Below, one piece after another: positions 17,293 through 25,776 of a stretch of DNA of 64,000 nt. The position numbers and the translations under genes are program-made. Positions within the stretch are counted from its first letter, which is position 1, and each line of letters begins with the position of its first letter. The notes beneath the pieces were generated by a model. That model searched no databases and had not been told where the DNA came from. It saw only the letters and a list, made by a program, of their open reading frames with translations. Source of the stretch: Saprospiraceae bacterium (GTDB lineage: Bacteria > Bacteroidota > Bacteroidia > Chitinophagales > Saprospiraceae); contig JADKFC010000002.1 of assembly GCA_016717655.1 (NCBI GenBank), forward strand, positions 62,001-126,000, in the 5' to 3' direction.

Positions 17293-18330
17293 ATGGATTC
17301 AAACAAAAGAACCGATGTCAACGAGTTAGGTGAATTTGGTCTGATCGACCATTTGACCGAAAACATAGTGCTTCAGCAAAGTACCAGTATCAAAGGAATA
17401 GGAGATGACGCAGCTGTCATCGATAGCGGTGACCATTATACCCTTGTCACAACCGACATGCTGGTTGAAGGCATCCATTTTGATCTGGCCTATACCCCTC
17501 TCAAACACCTGGGTTATAAGTCTGTAGTGGTCAACCTTTCCGATATCTATGCCATGAACGGCATCCCTGAACAAATCACGGTCGCATTGGCCATCTCCAA
17601 TCGTTACTCGGTAGAGGCCCTGGAAGAGCTGTACAGCGGCATGCTCCTCGCCTGTGAATTTTATGGCGTCGATCTGGTGGGCGGAGATACAACCTCTTCT
17701 CCAAGAGGCATGACCATCAGCATTACTGCCATTGGCAGGTGTGAAAAAGGTGCCGTAAGCCTTAGAAGTGGGTCGAGGCCGGGCGACATCTTATGCGTAA
17801 CCGGTAATCTGGGAGCCGCCTACCTGGGCTTGCAAATTTTAGAAAGAGAAAAATCAGTATACAGCGAGAGCCCTCAAATCCAACCCGAGCTAGAAGGATT
17901 TGAATATCTGATCGAACGCATTTTAAAGCCGGAGGCGAGAAAGGATGCCGTTTTGTATTTTGAAAAAAACAACATCATTCCTACCTCAATGATCGATGTT
18001 TCAGATGGCCTGGCCTCAGAGATCATTCACCTGTGCAAACAATCTGGCAATGGTGCTTTAATTGAGGAAGGCAAGGTGCCCATCCACCCAATGACCGAAC
18101 AAACAGCCATTCAATTTAATCTCGATCCCATAACCTGCGCCTTGCACGGGGGCGAAGACTATGAATTGTTGTTTACCGTAAATCCATCCGATTTTGAAGC
18201 CATCAGGTATATGCCCGATGTCTTTGTAATTGGCGAAATGACGGAAGCAAAAGCAGGAATCCGACTGGTCACTACCGGCGGACAAACTCACAGCATTTCA
18301 GCCCAGGGTTGGAATCACTTCAAATCGTAA
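17293..18330 (+). CDS. thiL: thiamine-monophosphate kinase
   Basis: This 345-residue enzyme phosphorylates thiamine monophosphate to thiamine diphosphate, the final step of the pathway. Motifs in order: LGEFGLIDHL at the N-terminus, KGIGDDAAVID (Mg/ATP loop), TTDMLVEGIHFD, LVGGDTTSS, SMIDVSDGLASE and HGGEDYELLFT. Length is normal. The ATG was chosen at the conserved start; a TTG 42 bases upstream would add a poorly conserved extension. No thiamine genes or TPP riboswitch were seen nearby. A glycosyltransferase starts 2 bases after the stop, suggesting translational coupling. Confidence 0.95.
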   Translation: MDSNKRTDVNELGEFGLIDHLTENIVLQQSTSIKGIGDDAAVIDSGDHYTLVTTDMLVEGIHFDLAYTPLKHLGYKSVVVNLSDIYAMNGIPEQITVALAISNRYSVEALEELYSGMLLACEFYGVDLVGGDTTSSPRGMTISITAIGRCEKGAVSLRSGSRPGDILCVTGNLGAAYLGLQILEREKSVYSESPQIQPELEGFEYLIERILKPEARKDAVLYFEKNNIIPTSMIDVSDGLASEIIHLCKQSGNGALIEEGKVPIHPMTEQTAIQFNLDPITCALHGGEDYELLFTVNPSDFEAIRYMPDVFVIGEMTEAKAGIRLVTTGGQTHSISAQGWNHFKS

Positions 18331-18332
18331 GC

Positions 18333-19175
18333 ATGTTTGCTTTTTTATTGGTTTTGGTGGGATGCAGAATGACCTATTGGTTGTTTCTTTTTGTAAGACT
18401 GGCCTTACACAGGCAGGCTACAGATGAGACAAAAGTCAACTTGCCCCTATCCCTTGTGGTAGCTGTTAAAAACAATACAGAAGGCATCCAACAATTGGTC
18501 CAAAAGATACAAAAACAAAACCATGAAAACTGGGAAATGGTTATTGTTTCTGACGGAGAAGATGAAGGGTTAAAAGCCTTTATCGCAGACTCTGCCCATC
18601 CAAAGATTCGTTTGTTGATTTCCGATGGCCAGGGTAAAAAACACGCCATAGCCCAGGGTGTAGCGGCTGCTGTAAATGATTGGGTGTTGGTAACCGATTC
18701 CGATTGTTTGCCGGCTTCATTAAGGTATTTTGATACCATGGCTGCTAGCTTAAAAAGTCCAAAAACCCAAATCGTTTTGGGTTATGCACCCCTTAGACCC
18801 AAAGGCAGTTTCATTTCGAGGCTGGCCGGTTATGAGGCCAGCTATATCGCCATGCAATACCTCTCTTATGCGTTAGCCGGCATTCCCTACATGGGTGTGG
18901 GTAGAAACATGCTTTTTGACCGTGCCCTTTATTTAAAAAACAGGCAGGCTCTTTTAGACAATGGCCTGCTTTCGGGAGACGATGATATGTTTGTACAGGC
19001 AGCTGCCAATGCAGAAAATACGGCGATATGCACCCACCCTTATACCCACTGCGTTTCTGATGCTCCCCAAAGTTTGACTACCTGGTTCAGACAACGACAA
19101 CGGCAGAATACAACCGTCTCTTTTATCGCTTGCATCACAAAATATTATTGGGCGCCTTTGCCGCTCTTCATTTAG
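18333..19175 (+). CDS. family 2 glycosyltransferase, N-terminal part before a frameshift
   Basis: The 280-residue frame opens with a membrane helix (FAFLLVLVGCRMTYWLFLF) and a GT2 domain: LPLSLVVAVKNNTEGI, KHAIAQGVAAA, VLVTDSDCLPA with the D-S-D metal site, and GYEASYIAMQYL. The acceptor motif region GLLSGDDDMFVQ and LTTWFRQRQRQ mark the usual end of the catalytic domain. After that the frame turns into unlikely sequence and stops. The neighbouring frame continues TAEYNRLFYRLHHKILLG into two membrane helices, which is how such enzymes normally end. So a single-base indel near 19090-19107 probably splits one gene of about 359 residues. It is translationally coupled to thiL. Confidence 0.82.
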   Translation: MFAFLLVLVGCRMTYWLFLFVRLALHRQATDETKVNLPLSLVVAVKNNTEGIQQLVQKIQKQNHENWEMVIVSDGEDEGLKAFIADSAHPKIRLLISDGQGKKHAIAQGVAAAVNDWVLVTDSDCLPASLRYFDTMAASLKSPKTQIVLGYAPLRPKGSFISRLAGYEASYIAMQYLSYALAGIPYMGVGRNMLFDRALYLKNRQALLDNGLLSGDDDMFVQAAANAENTAICTHPYTHCVSDAPQSLTTWFRQRQRQNTTVSFIACITKYYWAPLPLFI

Positions 19176-19411
19176 GTGTTTATTTTACCATGCTGCTTGG
19201 CCTTGTGATCGGCCAATTGAGCCTTGGCCAAATTGTTGCTGTTTGGTTGATGATGATTGGTTTGATGTCGGCCTTGCAATATCCCATTTTTCGAAAACTC
19301 AACGCTTCCGGCAACCTGCTGTTGACCCCTCTGGCCGATGTTTTTCTGGCCGGTTTTTATACAGCGCTTGCCTTTAAACTTAATCCACAAAAACAATATC
19401 CATGGAAATAA
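19130..19411 (+). CDS. C-terminal membrane part of the split glycosyltransferase
   Basis: This frame encodes the helices ILLGAFAALHLGVYFTMLLG and IVAVWLMMIGLMSALQYPIF and ends QKQYPWK. Its upstream extension in the same frame (TAEYNRLFYRL) fits directly onto the catalytic part in the other frame, so it is most likely the rest of that gene and not a separate protein. It overlaps the rsmG start by 10 bases. Confidence 0.7.
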   Translation: MHHKILLGAFAALHLGVYFTMLLGLVIGQLSLGQIVAVWLMMIGLMSALQYPIFRKLNASGNLLLTPLADVFLAGFYTALAFKLNPQKQYPWK

Positions 19412-20031
19412 TCCTTCCTTATTTTTCGGACCTGACCGACACCCAAAAAAAACAATTTGAAGCTTTGTACCCACTTTACCTGGAGTGGAATCAGCAAATC
19501 AATGTTATTTCCAGAAAGGACATCGATAATCTATATCTCCACCACGTTTTACACTCTTTGGCCATTGCCCGTTTTATTCAATTCAAAGACGGCAGTCATA
19601 TTGTAGACCTGGGCACAGGGGGCGGATTTCCGGGCATTCCGCTGGCCATACTTTTTCCAGAATGCCAGTTCTTGCTGGTTGACAGCATTGGCAAAAAATT
19701 GAAGGTGGTAGAAGAGGTGGCGGCCGGTATCGGACTAACCAATGTAAAAACCCGTCACAGCCGGGTGGAAGATATCAAAGACCTCAAATTTGACTTTGTG
19801 GTTACCCGTGCGGTGGCTACCCTCGATAAATTACTGATGTGGTCCAGAAAAATCATAAAAACCAAACACATCAATGCCATACCCAATGGCATCATAGCCC
19901 TGAAAGGTGGTGACATCAGGTCAGAAATCAAGTTGCTGCCCCGGGGAGAATATTCGGAAATAACCCCACTTACTAAATATTTTAAAGAAGCCTACTTTGA
20001 AGAAAAGGCGCTGGTCTATATCCAGGGTTAA
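19402..20031 (+). CDS. rsmG: 16S rRNA (guanine-527-N7)-methyltransferase
   Basis: A 209-residue SAM-dependent methyltransferase that modifies G527 of 16S rRNA, the site linked to streptomycin sensitivity. Visible are the N-terminal WNQQINVISRKD, LHHVLHSLAIARF, the SAM-binding motif I IVDLGTGGGFPGIPLAI, LLVDSIGKKLKVVEEV and the conserved VTRAVATLDKLL. Length is typical. Its start overlaps the end of the glycosyltransferase and its stop overlaps the end of the porE-like gene on the other strand by 4 bases. Confidence 0.95.
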   Translation: MEIILPYFSDLTDTQKKQFEALYPLYLEWNQQINVISRKDIDNLYLHHVLHSLAIARFIQFKDGSHIVDLGTGGGFPGIPLAILFPECQFLLVDSIGKKLKVVEEVAAGIGLTNVKTRHSRVEDIKDLKFDFVVTRAVATLDKLLMWSRKIIKTKHINAIPNGIIALKGGDIRSEIKLLPRGEYSEITPLTKYFKEAYFEEKALVYIQG

Positions 20032-22094
20032 TTTTTGCCCCTGGGTGCTGTTTCACCGGTTCTGTCCCCACCCTTGTCTTTAAAGATTTCTTTTTTGATC
20101 TCAATGGTCTGTGGACCGGCTATGATTTTGAATTCCGTCCTCCTGTTGATTCTGTGCTCAGCATCTGTACACCTTACATTGTTGGCACACTTGTTTAGAA
20201 TTACTTTTTCACCATAGCCAACGGGCTTGATTCTGTCTTTGTTGACTCCTTTGGCTGTTAGCCAGGTCTTGGCAGATTCTGCCCTGCGCTGCGACAGTTT
20301 TTGGTTATATCCATCGTCTCCCCTGGCATCGGTATGTGAAGAAAGTTCAATCACCATGTCGGGATAGTCTTCCATCAGTTCCAACAGGGTATTGAGGTCT
20401 TCTTCAGCATCTGGTAAGATGTCAGATTTGTCGTAGTTGTAATAAATATTGTTCAACCTGATGGCTTGGTTGATGGTCACAATTTCTACCTCGTCCTTGC
20501 CATAATCTGGATCTGCCTTTAGTTTGATGGTCCTTTTGATGGTTTTATCTTCTACGATGCCGTTGGTATTAAAGGTAATGGTATCGGGAAAGTAACCTTC
20601 TTTTTTGAAGATGGCCTTGTAATTTCTATCTGCCAGCAACGGAAAATTGAAGACATTGCCATTGAAGTTTGTCTTTGTTTCAGGATAACCCCCCAGGGTC
20701 AGGTCATAGACCTCCACATTGGCACCATTGAGGGCTCCGTTTTGATCTTCTACTGTAGAAAGAAGGTCAATCACCAATTCTCTGATGTACACACCATAGA
20801 TGTCATCACAACAGCTGTCGCTGCCCTTCATTTTTTTCTTGTCTTTATTGGGCCTGTTTGACACTAAAAAGCCGCTGCTGCCACTTTCGTTGAAGCGGAA
20901 AAAGAGGTCGTCGTAGGCTGAGTTGTAGTTGAATCCTATGTTGGTGAGTCCTTCCCAATTGAAGCCATTCCAGTTGGCATAAAAGATGTCAAAGCCACCA
21001 ATATTGGGATGTCCGTTGGAGCTAAAATACAGGGTTCCGTTGTTGTAATAAGGACTCACCTCATCTGCGGCCGTATTTACCACATTGCCCAGGTTGGTAG
21101 CTATGCCGTAGCTATCGCCCTTGATCTGACTGTAAAATAAGTCATAACCACCTAGTCCACCCAACATATTGGATGAAAAAAACAGTACTTCATTGCCAAA
21201 TAACTCACCTACATAAGGGTGTTTGATGATAAAGTCACCTTTCAACTCGGTGATCTCTCTGGTTGAACTCCAGCCGGCATCTCCACGGGTTGAAACAAAC
21301 AAGGTAGAAGATTCAATGTTGTTGTTTTGTAGCAAGGCCCTGGTAAAGTACATGCGCTTACCATCTCTTGAGAAAGCCGCCCCTGCGGTGTTAAACTCGG
21401 TTCTGTTGATGTTTTCAGGCAGGGCGGTGATTTTATCGTATTCTCCCTTATCGTTTTTTTCTGCTGTAAAAAGTTTGGCATGGTAGTCTTTTTCAGAACC
21501 ATCCAGAATGATTTCTTTTTTGCGATTGAAGGATGAAAAGTAAAGGCTTCCTTCGGGCCCAATAGCAGGTGAGGTTTCAGCCGATCCGCTGTTGACCTTG
21601 CCTGGTAAATAATTGACAATGGCCTCCAGATTGGGTGCCAGGTTGTCCATCATTTCAATGCCTTTTAATTCAAATCGGGCAATGGCTTTTAATGAGTCAG
21701 TAGCTTCTGCATCACCCAGGATGGTATTGTATTCGCTCAGGGCCTCTCTGTACTTGCCCTGGCTTTTTAGAACTTTGGCAAAGTCAATCCTGATGTCTTC
21801 GTATTCTCTCTTTTTATCCCTTTTCAGGATGCGGTCATAAATTTTTTCTGCCTTGTTAAAATCCCTTGCCAATACGTACAAATCGGCTATGGCCAGTTGT
21901 AGGTTGAGGTCTTTGCTTTCTTCAAAGGCTTTGGTGTACCACTCAATGGCTCCGTAATAATCACCTTCAGAAGCAGCCAGGTCGGCAACCTGTAGCTTAG
22001 TATTGTAATCTACCGTCTTCATGGGTTGTGCTGCCAATGAGCCAACACCCAAAAATGTGAAACAGATAAGCGAAATCTTTATTGCCTTGATCAT
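20028..22094 (-). CDS. PorE-like OmpA-family protein (TPR, propeller, CRD, OmpA)
   Basis: The 688 residues have the full PorE layout: signal peptide to about residue 22, TPR helices (AIEWYTKAFEESKD, AEKIYDRILKRD), a PD40-type propeller (GSLYFSSFNRKKEI, LFFSSNMLGGLGGYDLFYS, GTLYFSSNGHPNIGGFDIFYA), a carboxypeptidase-regulatory-like fold (GANVEVYDLTLGGYPETKTN) and an OmpA domain with YYNYDKSDILPDAEEDL and LSSHTDARGDDGYNQKLSQR. PorE links the T9SS outer-membrane complex to peptidoglycan (family knowledge). It lies 40 bases downstream of a PorP/SprF gene, forming a pair. Whether it is the core PorE or a paralogue cannot be decided here; a second such gene ends at 57448. Confidence 0.85.
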   Translation of the reverse strand: MIKAIKISLICFTFLGVGSLAAQPMKTVDYNTKLQVADLAASEGDYYGAIEWYTKAFEESKDLNLQLAIADLYVLARDFNKAEKIYDRILKRDKKREYEDIRIDFAKVLKSQGKYREALSEYNTILGDAEATDSLKAIARFELKGIEMMDNLAPNLEAIVNYLPGKVNSGSAETSPAIGPEGSLYFSSFNRKKEIILDGSEKDYHAKLFTAEKNDKGEYDKITALPENINRTEFNTAGAAFSRDGKRMYFTRALLQNNNIESSTLFVSTRGDAGWSSTREITELKGDFIIKHPYVGELFGNEVLFFSSNMLGGLGGYDLFYSQIKGDSYGIATNLGNVVNTAADEVSPYYNNGTLYFSSNGHPNIGGFDIFYANWNGFNWEGLTNIGFNYNSAYDDLFFRFNESGSSGFLVSNRPNKDKKKMKGSDSCCDDIYGVYIRELVIDLLSTVEDQNGALNGANVEVYDLTLGGYPETKTNFNGNVFNFPLLADRNYKAIFKKEGYFPDTITFNTNGIVEDKTIKRTIKLKADPDYGKDEVEIVTINQAIRLNNIYYNYDKSDILPDAEEDLNTLLELMEDYPDMVIELSSHTDARGDDGYNQKLSQRRAESAKTWLTAKGVNKDRIKPVGYGEKVILNKCANNVRCTDAEHRINRRTEFKIIAGPQTIEIKKEIFKDKGGDRTGETAPRGKN

Positions 22095-22134
22095 CTTACG
22101 ATGTTATTGAGTTGAAGTAGAATTAAAATAACGA

Positions 22135-23175
22135 TTAAAGTCTGGGACAAATTACTATGGGCTTGGGCTTGGGTGTCTTTTTGAGGAAGCCAATGTAGGA
22201 AGCGCCAAACTCAAATCCATTTTGGGTACCAGGGGCACTGGCATAGCCGCTCAAAGGCAGGTCGTAACTCAGTCCAAAGTTGATGCCTTTGATTTCTCCA
22301 CCGATCAAAAAGATGGCAGAAAATGTACCGGTTCTGAAGCCGAGTCCTGCCTTTACCTTATCGTTCTTTTCTTTGTTGTATTTGTAACCTATCTTGGTGT
22401 TGAACATAAATTCTGAACCATAACCTGCTTTTTGGAAGATAGCTGCCGGTTCGATGCTCATGGTTTTGTTGATCTGATTCACCACCGCTGCATGACCGAT
22501 GAGGCGGAACGGCAATTCAAAGAGGCCGTTGAAACCCAATCTTGCCGGCAAAATTCCGGAAACGGCAACCCCGGTTTTTACAACCATGGTTTTGGTGGTG
22601 CGGGTATAGGCCAGACCTCCTACCCAGTCGCGCGCTGAAACGGAAATTTTACCTTCCTGTGCAGATCTGAACATTCTGTCAATATCGGGGTCTGTTGAAA
22701 CACCGTTGGCGATCTGCTGTGCGGTGAATTGTCCCTCTTCAGGCTTTTTAATTGACCGGTTGATGTTGGCAATCTGAATACCAAGGGTCAAAACCGAGGT
22801 TTGTTTTTTGTCCAGGCTAAAGTGATAGCTGAGTCCCAAACGAGAGTAGGTGTCTTTAAAACTGAATATTCCCCTTGTGTCAGAGTTAAAGCTAATGCCT
22901 CCCCCGATCCAGTCTTGTTTTCTGAAACCCCTAATGATGGGTACATCGATGCCAAACTCAAAGGTTTTGAAACCCCTGACCTGGTCACCATTGTTGTACT
23001 GCGACCGATAGATGCCCGTGCCCCTGTAGGAGCCAAGGAAGCCACCCAAATAGGCCGGATTGATAGATTGGGGTGCAAATTCCAGATAGGAAAAGTGGAC
23101 GCCTTGACCCTTAAGGTTTGAACCAAACCAGGCCATTGTAAAACAGATCAAGCCAGTCGCCAGGATTTTCCTCAT
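22135..23175 (-). CDS. PorP/SprF family type IX secretion protein
   Basis: A 346-residue outer-membrane beta-barrel-type protein with a signal peptide (ILATGLICFTMAWFGSNLKG). The PorP/SprF N-terminal signature is clear: FAPQSINPAYLGGFLGSYRGTGIYRSQ, the segment in which these proteins carry their N-P-A motif. The rest alternates short amphipathic strands (LGLSYHFSLDKK, INFGLSYDLPL). PorP/SprF proteins pair with T9SS substrates or the PorK/N ring. It is the first gene of the pair with the PorE-like protein. TATTTTTG on the minus strand at 23196-23203 is a candidate -7 element. Confidence 0.88.
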   Translation of the reverse strand: MRKILATGLICFTMAWFGSNLKGQGVHFSYLEFAPQSINPAYLGGFLGSYRGTGIYRSQYNNGDQVRGFKTFEFGIDVPIIRGFRKQDWIGGGISFNSDTRGIFSFKDTYSRLGLSYHFSLDKKQTSVLTLGIQIANINRSIKKPEEGQFTAQQIANGVSTDPDIDRMFRSAQEGKISVSARDWVGGLAYTRTTKTMVVKTGVAVSGILPARLGFNGLFELPFRLIGHAAVVNQINKTMSIEPAAIFQKAGYGSEFMFNTKIGYKYNKEKNDKVKAGLGFRTGTFSAIFLIGGEIKGINFGLSYDLPLSGYASAPGTQNGFEFGASYIGFLKKTPKPKPIVICPRL

Positions 23176-23195
23176 ATTTAAATTTTTAATCTGGA

Positions 23196-23203
23196 CAAAA
23201 ATA
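23196..23203 (-). promoter_or_regulatory. candidate -7 promoter element for the porP-porE pair
   Basis: On the minus strand this reads TATTTTTG, matching TAnnTTTG, 20 bases upstream of the PorP ATG. No convincing -33 element was found at 19-21 bases. Confidence 0.3.
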
Positions 23204-23306
23204 GGGAAAACGCTTCAACTTTTGTTTTTTTTAAGTTTGTTTTACAGAAATGGCCTTTGGGTGTCGGGATAACGGCTTAAAAGCAAAATAAAATGAGGGA
23301 AAATGT

Positions 23307-23314
23307 TAAATTTG
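23307..23314 (+). promoter_or_regulatory. candidate -7 promoter element for the lipoprotein-thrC genes
   Basis: TAAATTTG matches the Bacteroidota -7 consensus and lies 27 bases before the ATG of the metal-binding lipoprotein. It falls inside a longer open frame starting at 23293, which argues that this upstream start is not real. No good -33 element was seen. Confidence 0.35.
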
Positions 23315-23341
23315 CACGCTTATCATTAAAAATTTCTCCAC

Positions 23342-23625
23342 ATGAAGTACAGCTTTATCATCCTGCTTTTTCCCTTTTTGTAGCCTGTAAGCCGGCAGCT
23401 GATAAACCAGCTAAAGAGGCAAGTGCTACGGAAGAAAAAACAGAAAAGACCGGCCCTGAATACACCTCCGCTTACATCTGCCCTATGCACTGTAAAGGCA
23501 GCGGTTCAGACAAACCAGGCGTTTGTCCTGCCTGTGGTATGGATTATGTAACGAATGACAAAGACAAGGAAGGCCACGATCACGAAGGACATGACCATGG
23601 TGATCACGAAGGTCACAATCATTAA
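23342..23625 (+). CDS. heavy-metal-binding-domain lipoprotein, frameshifted in signal peptide
   Basis: The likely start is the ATG at 23342, giving MKYSFIILLF, the start of a signal peptide. That frame hits TAG after 13 codons, but with one extra T in the T-rich run just before it the sequence reads on as VACKPAADKPAKEAS, a good lipobox with the lipid-carrying cysteine. The mature part has YICPMHCKGSGSDKPG then VCPACGMDYV, the heavy-metal-binding domain found in CopA- and CusB-type proteins, and a His/Asp/Glu-rich tail (HDHEGHDHGDHEGHNH) able to bind metal ions. It is probably a periplasm-facing metal sequestration lipoprotein. thrC starts 20 bases later. Confidence 0.7.
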
Positions 23626-23645
23626 TTAGTCGTTTAAACATCCTC

Positions 23646-24938
23646 ATGCTGCTTTACAGCACCTCAGATTCAGGGTACCAAAGGTCCCTCGAACATTGCG
23701 TTATGCAATCCATGGCACCCGGCAAAGGCTTGTATATGCCTATGACCTTACCCAAGCTGGATGAAAAGTTCTTCCGGGAAATCAAGCAACTGAGCTTTCC
23801 AGAACTGGCCCTCGCGTTGGCAAAGTCAATGATCGGAGCGGTAGTGGATGACACTACCCTAAAAGCCATCATAGATCGTGCCTTCGATTTTCCTGTTGTG
23901 TTACAACCGGTCAGTTCGGCAATTGACAGCCTGGAATTGTGGCATGGACCCTCGCTGGCCTTTAAAGATTTTGGCGCCCGCTTTATGGCAGGACTGATGT
24001 CGCACTACAACCAAAACAACGATCAAAAACTCACCATTTTGGTAGCTACCAGCGGTGATACCGGCGGGGCCGTAGCCTATGGCTTTTTGGGCGTACCCGG
24101 CATTGAAGTTATCATATTGTATCCCAGTGGCAAGGTGTCGGAGCTCCAGGAAAAACAGCTCACTACCCTGGGTCAAAACATTACAGCCTGTGAAATTCAG
24201 GGCAGTTTTGACGATTGTCAAAACCTGGTCAAGGAGGCCTTTACCGATGCCGATTTGAACCAAAAATACCGCCTGAGTTCTGCTAATTCCATCAACATTG
24301 CCAGACTCATTCCCCAGAGCTTTTATTATTTTGAAGCTTATCGGCAGTGGACGGGTAATGGCAAGTGGGTATGCAGTGTACCTTCCGGCAATTTTGGCAA
24401 CCTCACAGCGGGTTTGATGGCCAAACAAATGGGACTTCCGATCCATCATTTTATAGCTGCCACCAATGTCAACAAGGTAGTGCCCGATTTTTTAGAAAGC
24501 GGTGAATACGAGCCCCGGGCATCTGTTTCTACCCTTAGCAATGCCATGGATGTGGGCCAGCCCTCCAACTTTGTTCGGATGATGGCGTTATACCATCATT
24601 CATGGCCAGCTTTAAAAGCCGATTTATCCGGTTTTTGGGCCACCGATGAAGAGACAAAAGCAGAAATGAAACGAGTATTTGACAATTCGGGCTATGTTTT
24701 GGATCCACATGGCGCCATAGGACACATGGCCTTAAGGAAGTACCTTGAGACCCATGGAGGAAGTGGTTTTTTTCTGGAAACAGCGCATCCTGCCAAATTC
24801 CTGGACACGGTAGAAGTTGCATTGGGTCAAACCATAGATATTCCGGAGCGACTATACGAATTAAAAGACAGAAAAAAAGAAGCCGTTGGCTTGGGCACCG
24901 AATTTAGGCCATTCAAAGAATTTCTTTTATCGCGATAA
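23646..24938 (+). CDS. thrC: threonine synthase
   Basis: A 430-residue PLP enzyme that converts O-phosphohomoserine to threonine. The N-terminal YSTSDSGYQRSLEHCVMQ resembles the threonine-synthase start; the PLP lysine is K107 in LWHGPSLAFKDFGARF; the phosphate loop is VATSGDTGGAVAYGF; SGNFGNLTAGLMAK and DPHGAIGHMAL are further family segments. Length is that of the longer, E. coli-like class. The other threonine genes (thrA, thrB), often adjacent in Bacteroidota, are not in the bases just upstream. The SDR gene follows after 9 bases. Confidence 0.95.
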   Translation: MLLYSTSDSGYQRSLEHCVMQSMAPGKGLYMPMTLPKLDEKFFREIKQLSFPELALALAKSMIGAVVDDTTLKAIIDRAFDFPVVLQPVSSAIDSLELWHGPSLAFKDFGARFMAGLMSHYNQNNDQKLTILVATSGDTGGAVAYGFLGVPGIEVIILYPSGKVSELQEKQLTTLGQNITACEIQGSFDDCQNLVKEAFTDADLNQKYRLSSANSINIARLIPQSFYYFEAYRQWTGNGKWVCSVPSGNFGNLTAGLMAKQMGLPIHHFIAATNVNKVVPDFLESGEYEPRASVSTLSNAMDVGQPSNFVRMMALYHHSWPALKADLSGFWATDEETKAEMKRVFDNSGYVLDPHGAIGHMALRKYLETHGGSGFFLETAHPAKFLDTVEVALGQTIDIPERLYELKDRKKEAVGLGTEFRPFKEFLLSR

Positions 24939-24947
24939 AACAATACC

Positions 24948-25760
24948 ATGAAGGCAGACAGCCTACTCTCCCCTCCTTTTGCTAATGATGCCCTTCGGGG
25001 TCGAACAGCCGTAGTTTGTGGCAGTACCCAGGGCATTGGCTTTGCAGCTGCTGAGGTGCTGGCAGGCATGGGTGCCAGGGTAATCCTGGTGGCCCGCAAT
25101 GAAGAAAAGTTAAAAGAATGTGTGGCAGCCCTACCGCAGACCCACCTCAATCACAGCTACCTTGTTGCCGATTTTACGATTGAAGCAGAAGTAGATGCCC
25201 TTGCCGAAAAATTGAGCTCACTTGAGGTCAGCATCCTTGTCAACAACACCGGTGGGCCAGCCGGTGGAAAGATAATGGAAGCCCAACCCCAGGCATTTTT
25301 ACAGGCCTTCCAAGCCCACCTTTTGGCCAACCACAAGCTGACAACTGCTGTATTGCCGTCTATGAAAAATCAGGCTTACGGCAGGATCATCAATGTCATT
25401 TCTACCTCAGTCAAACAACCGCTGCCCAACCTCGGTGTGTCTAATACCATCAGAGGGGCTGTAGCCAACTGGGCCAAAACCATGGCCAACGAAGTAGCAC
25501 CTTTTGGTATCACCGTAAACAATGTTTTGCCCGGGGCCACAGCAACCGGAAGATTGGAAAACATCATCGCCAACAAGGCCCAAAATACAGGAAAAGAAAG
25601 CAGTGATGTAGCTGCTGAAATGACCCGAGAAATTCCGGCCGGTAGGTTTGGGGAGGCCATAGAAATAGCTTACGCTATTGGATTTTTAGCTTCTCCCTAC
25701 GCCGCTTATGTCAATGGCATCAACCTGCCCGTAGATGGAGGAAGAACGGCTTCACTTTAA
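24948..25760 (+). CDS. atypical short-chain dehydrogenase/reductase
   Basis: This 270-residue SDR has a Rossmann start RTAVVCGSTQGIGFAAAEVL (glycine motif G-S-T-Q-G-I-G) and ILVNNTGGPAGG after the fourth strand. The usual YxxxK catalytic pair is absent: the region reads LPNLGVSNTIRGAVANWAKTMA. This belongs to a recognisable SDR subgroup with NTGGP and SNxxR motifs, annotated mostly as putative FabG-like reductases without known substrate. The C-terminus (PYAAYVNGINLPVDGGRT) is standard. Its stop overlaps upstream bases of the Nif3 gene, which starts 16 bases later, so they are likely one transcript with thrC. Confidence 0.88.
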   Translation: MKADSLLSPPFANDALRGRTAVVCGSTQGIGFAAAEVLAGMGARVILVARNEEKLKECVAALPQTHLNHSYLVADFTIEAEVDALAEKLSSLEVSILVNNTGGPAGGKIMEAQPQAFLQAFQAHLLANHKLTTAVLPSMKNQAYGRIINVISTSVKQPLPNLGVSNTIRGAVANWAKTMANEVAPFGITVNNVLPGATATGRLENIIANKAQNTGKESSDVAAEMTREIPAGRFGEAIEIAYAIGFLASPYAAYVNGINLPVDGGRTASL

Positions 25761-25776
25761 GAACAACATAGAGCAA

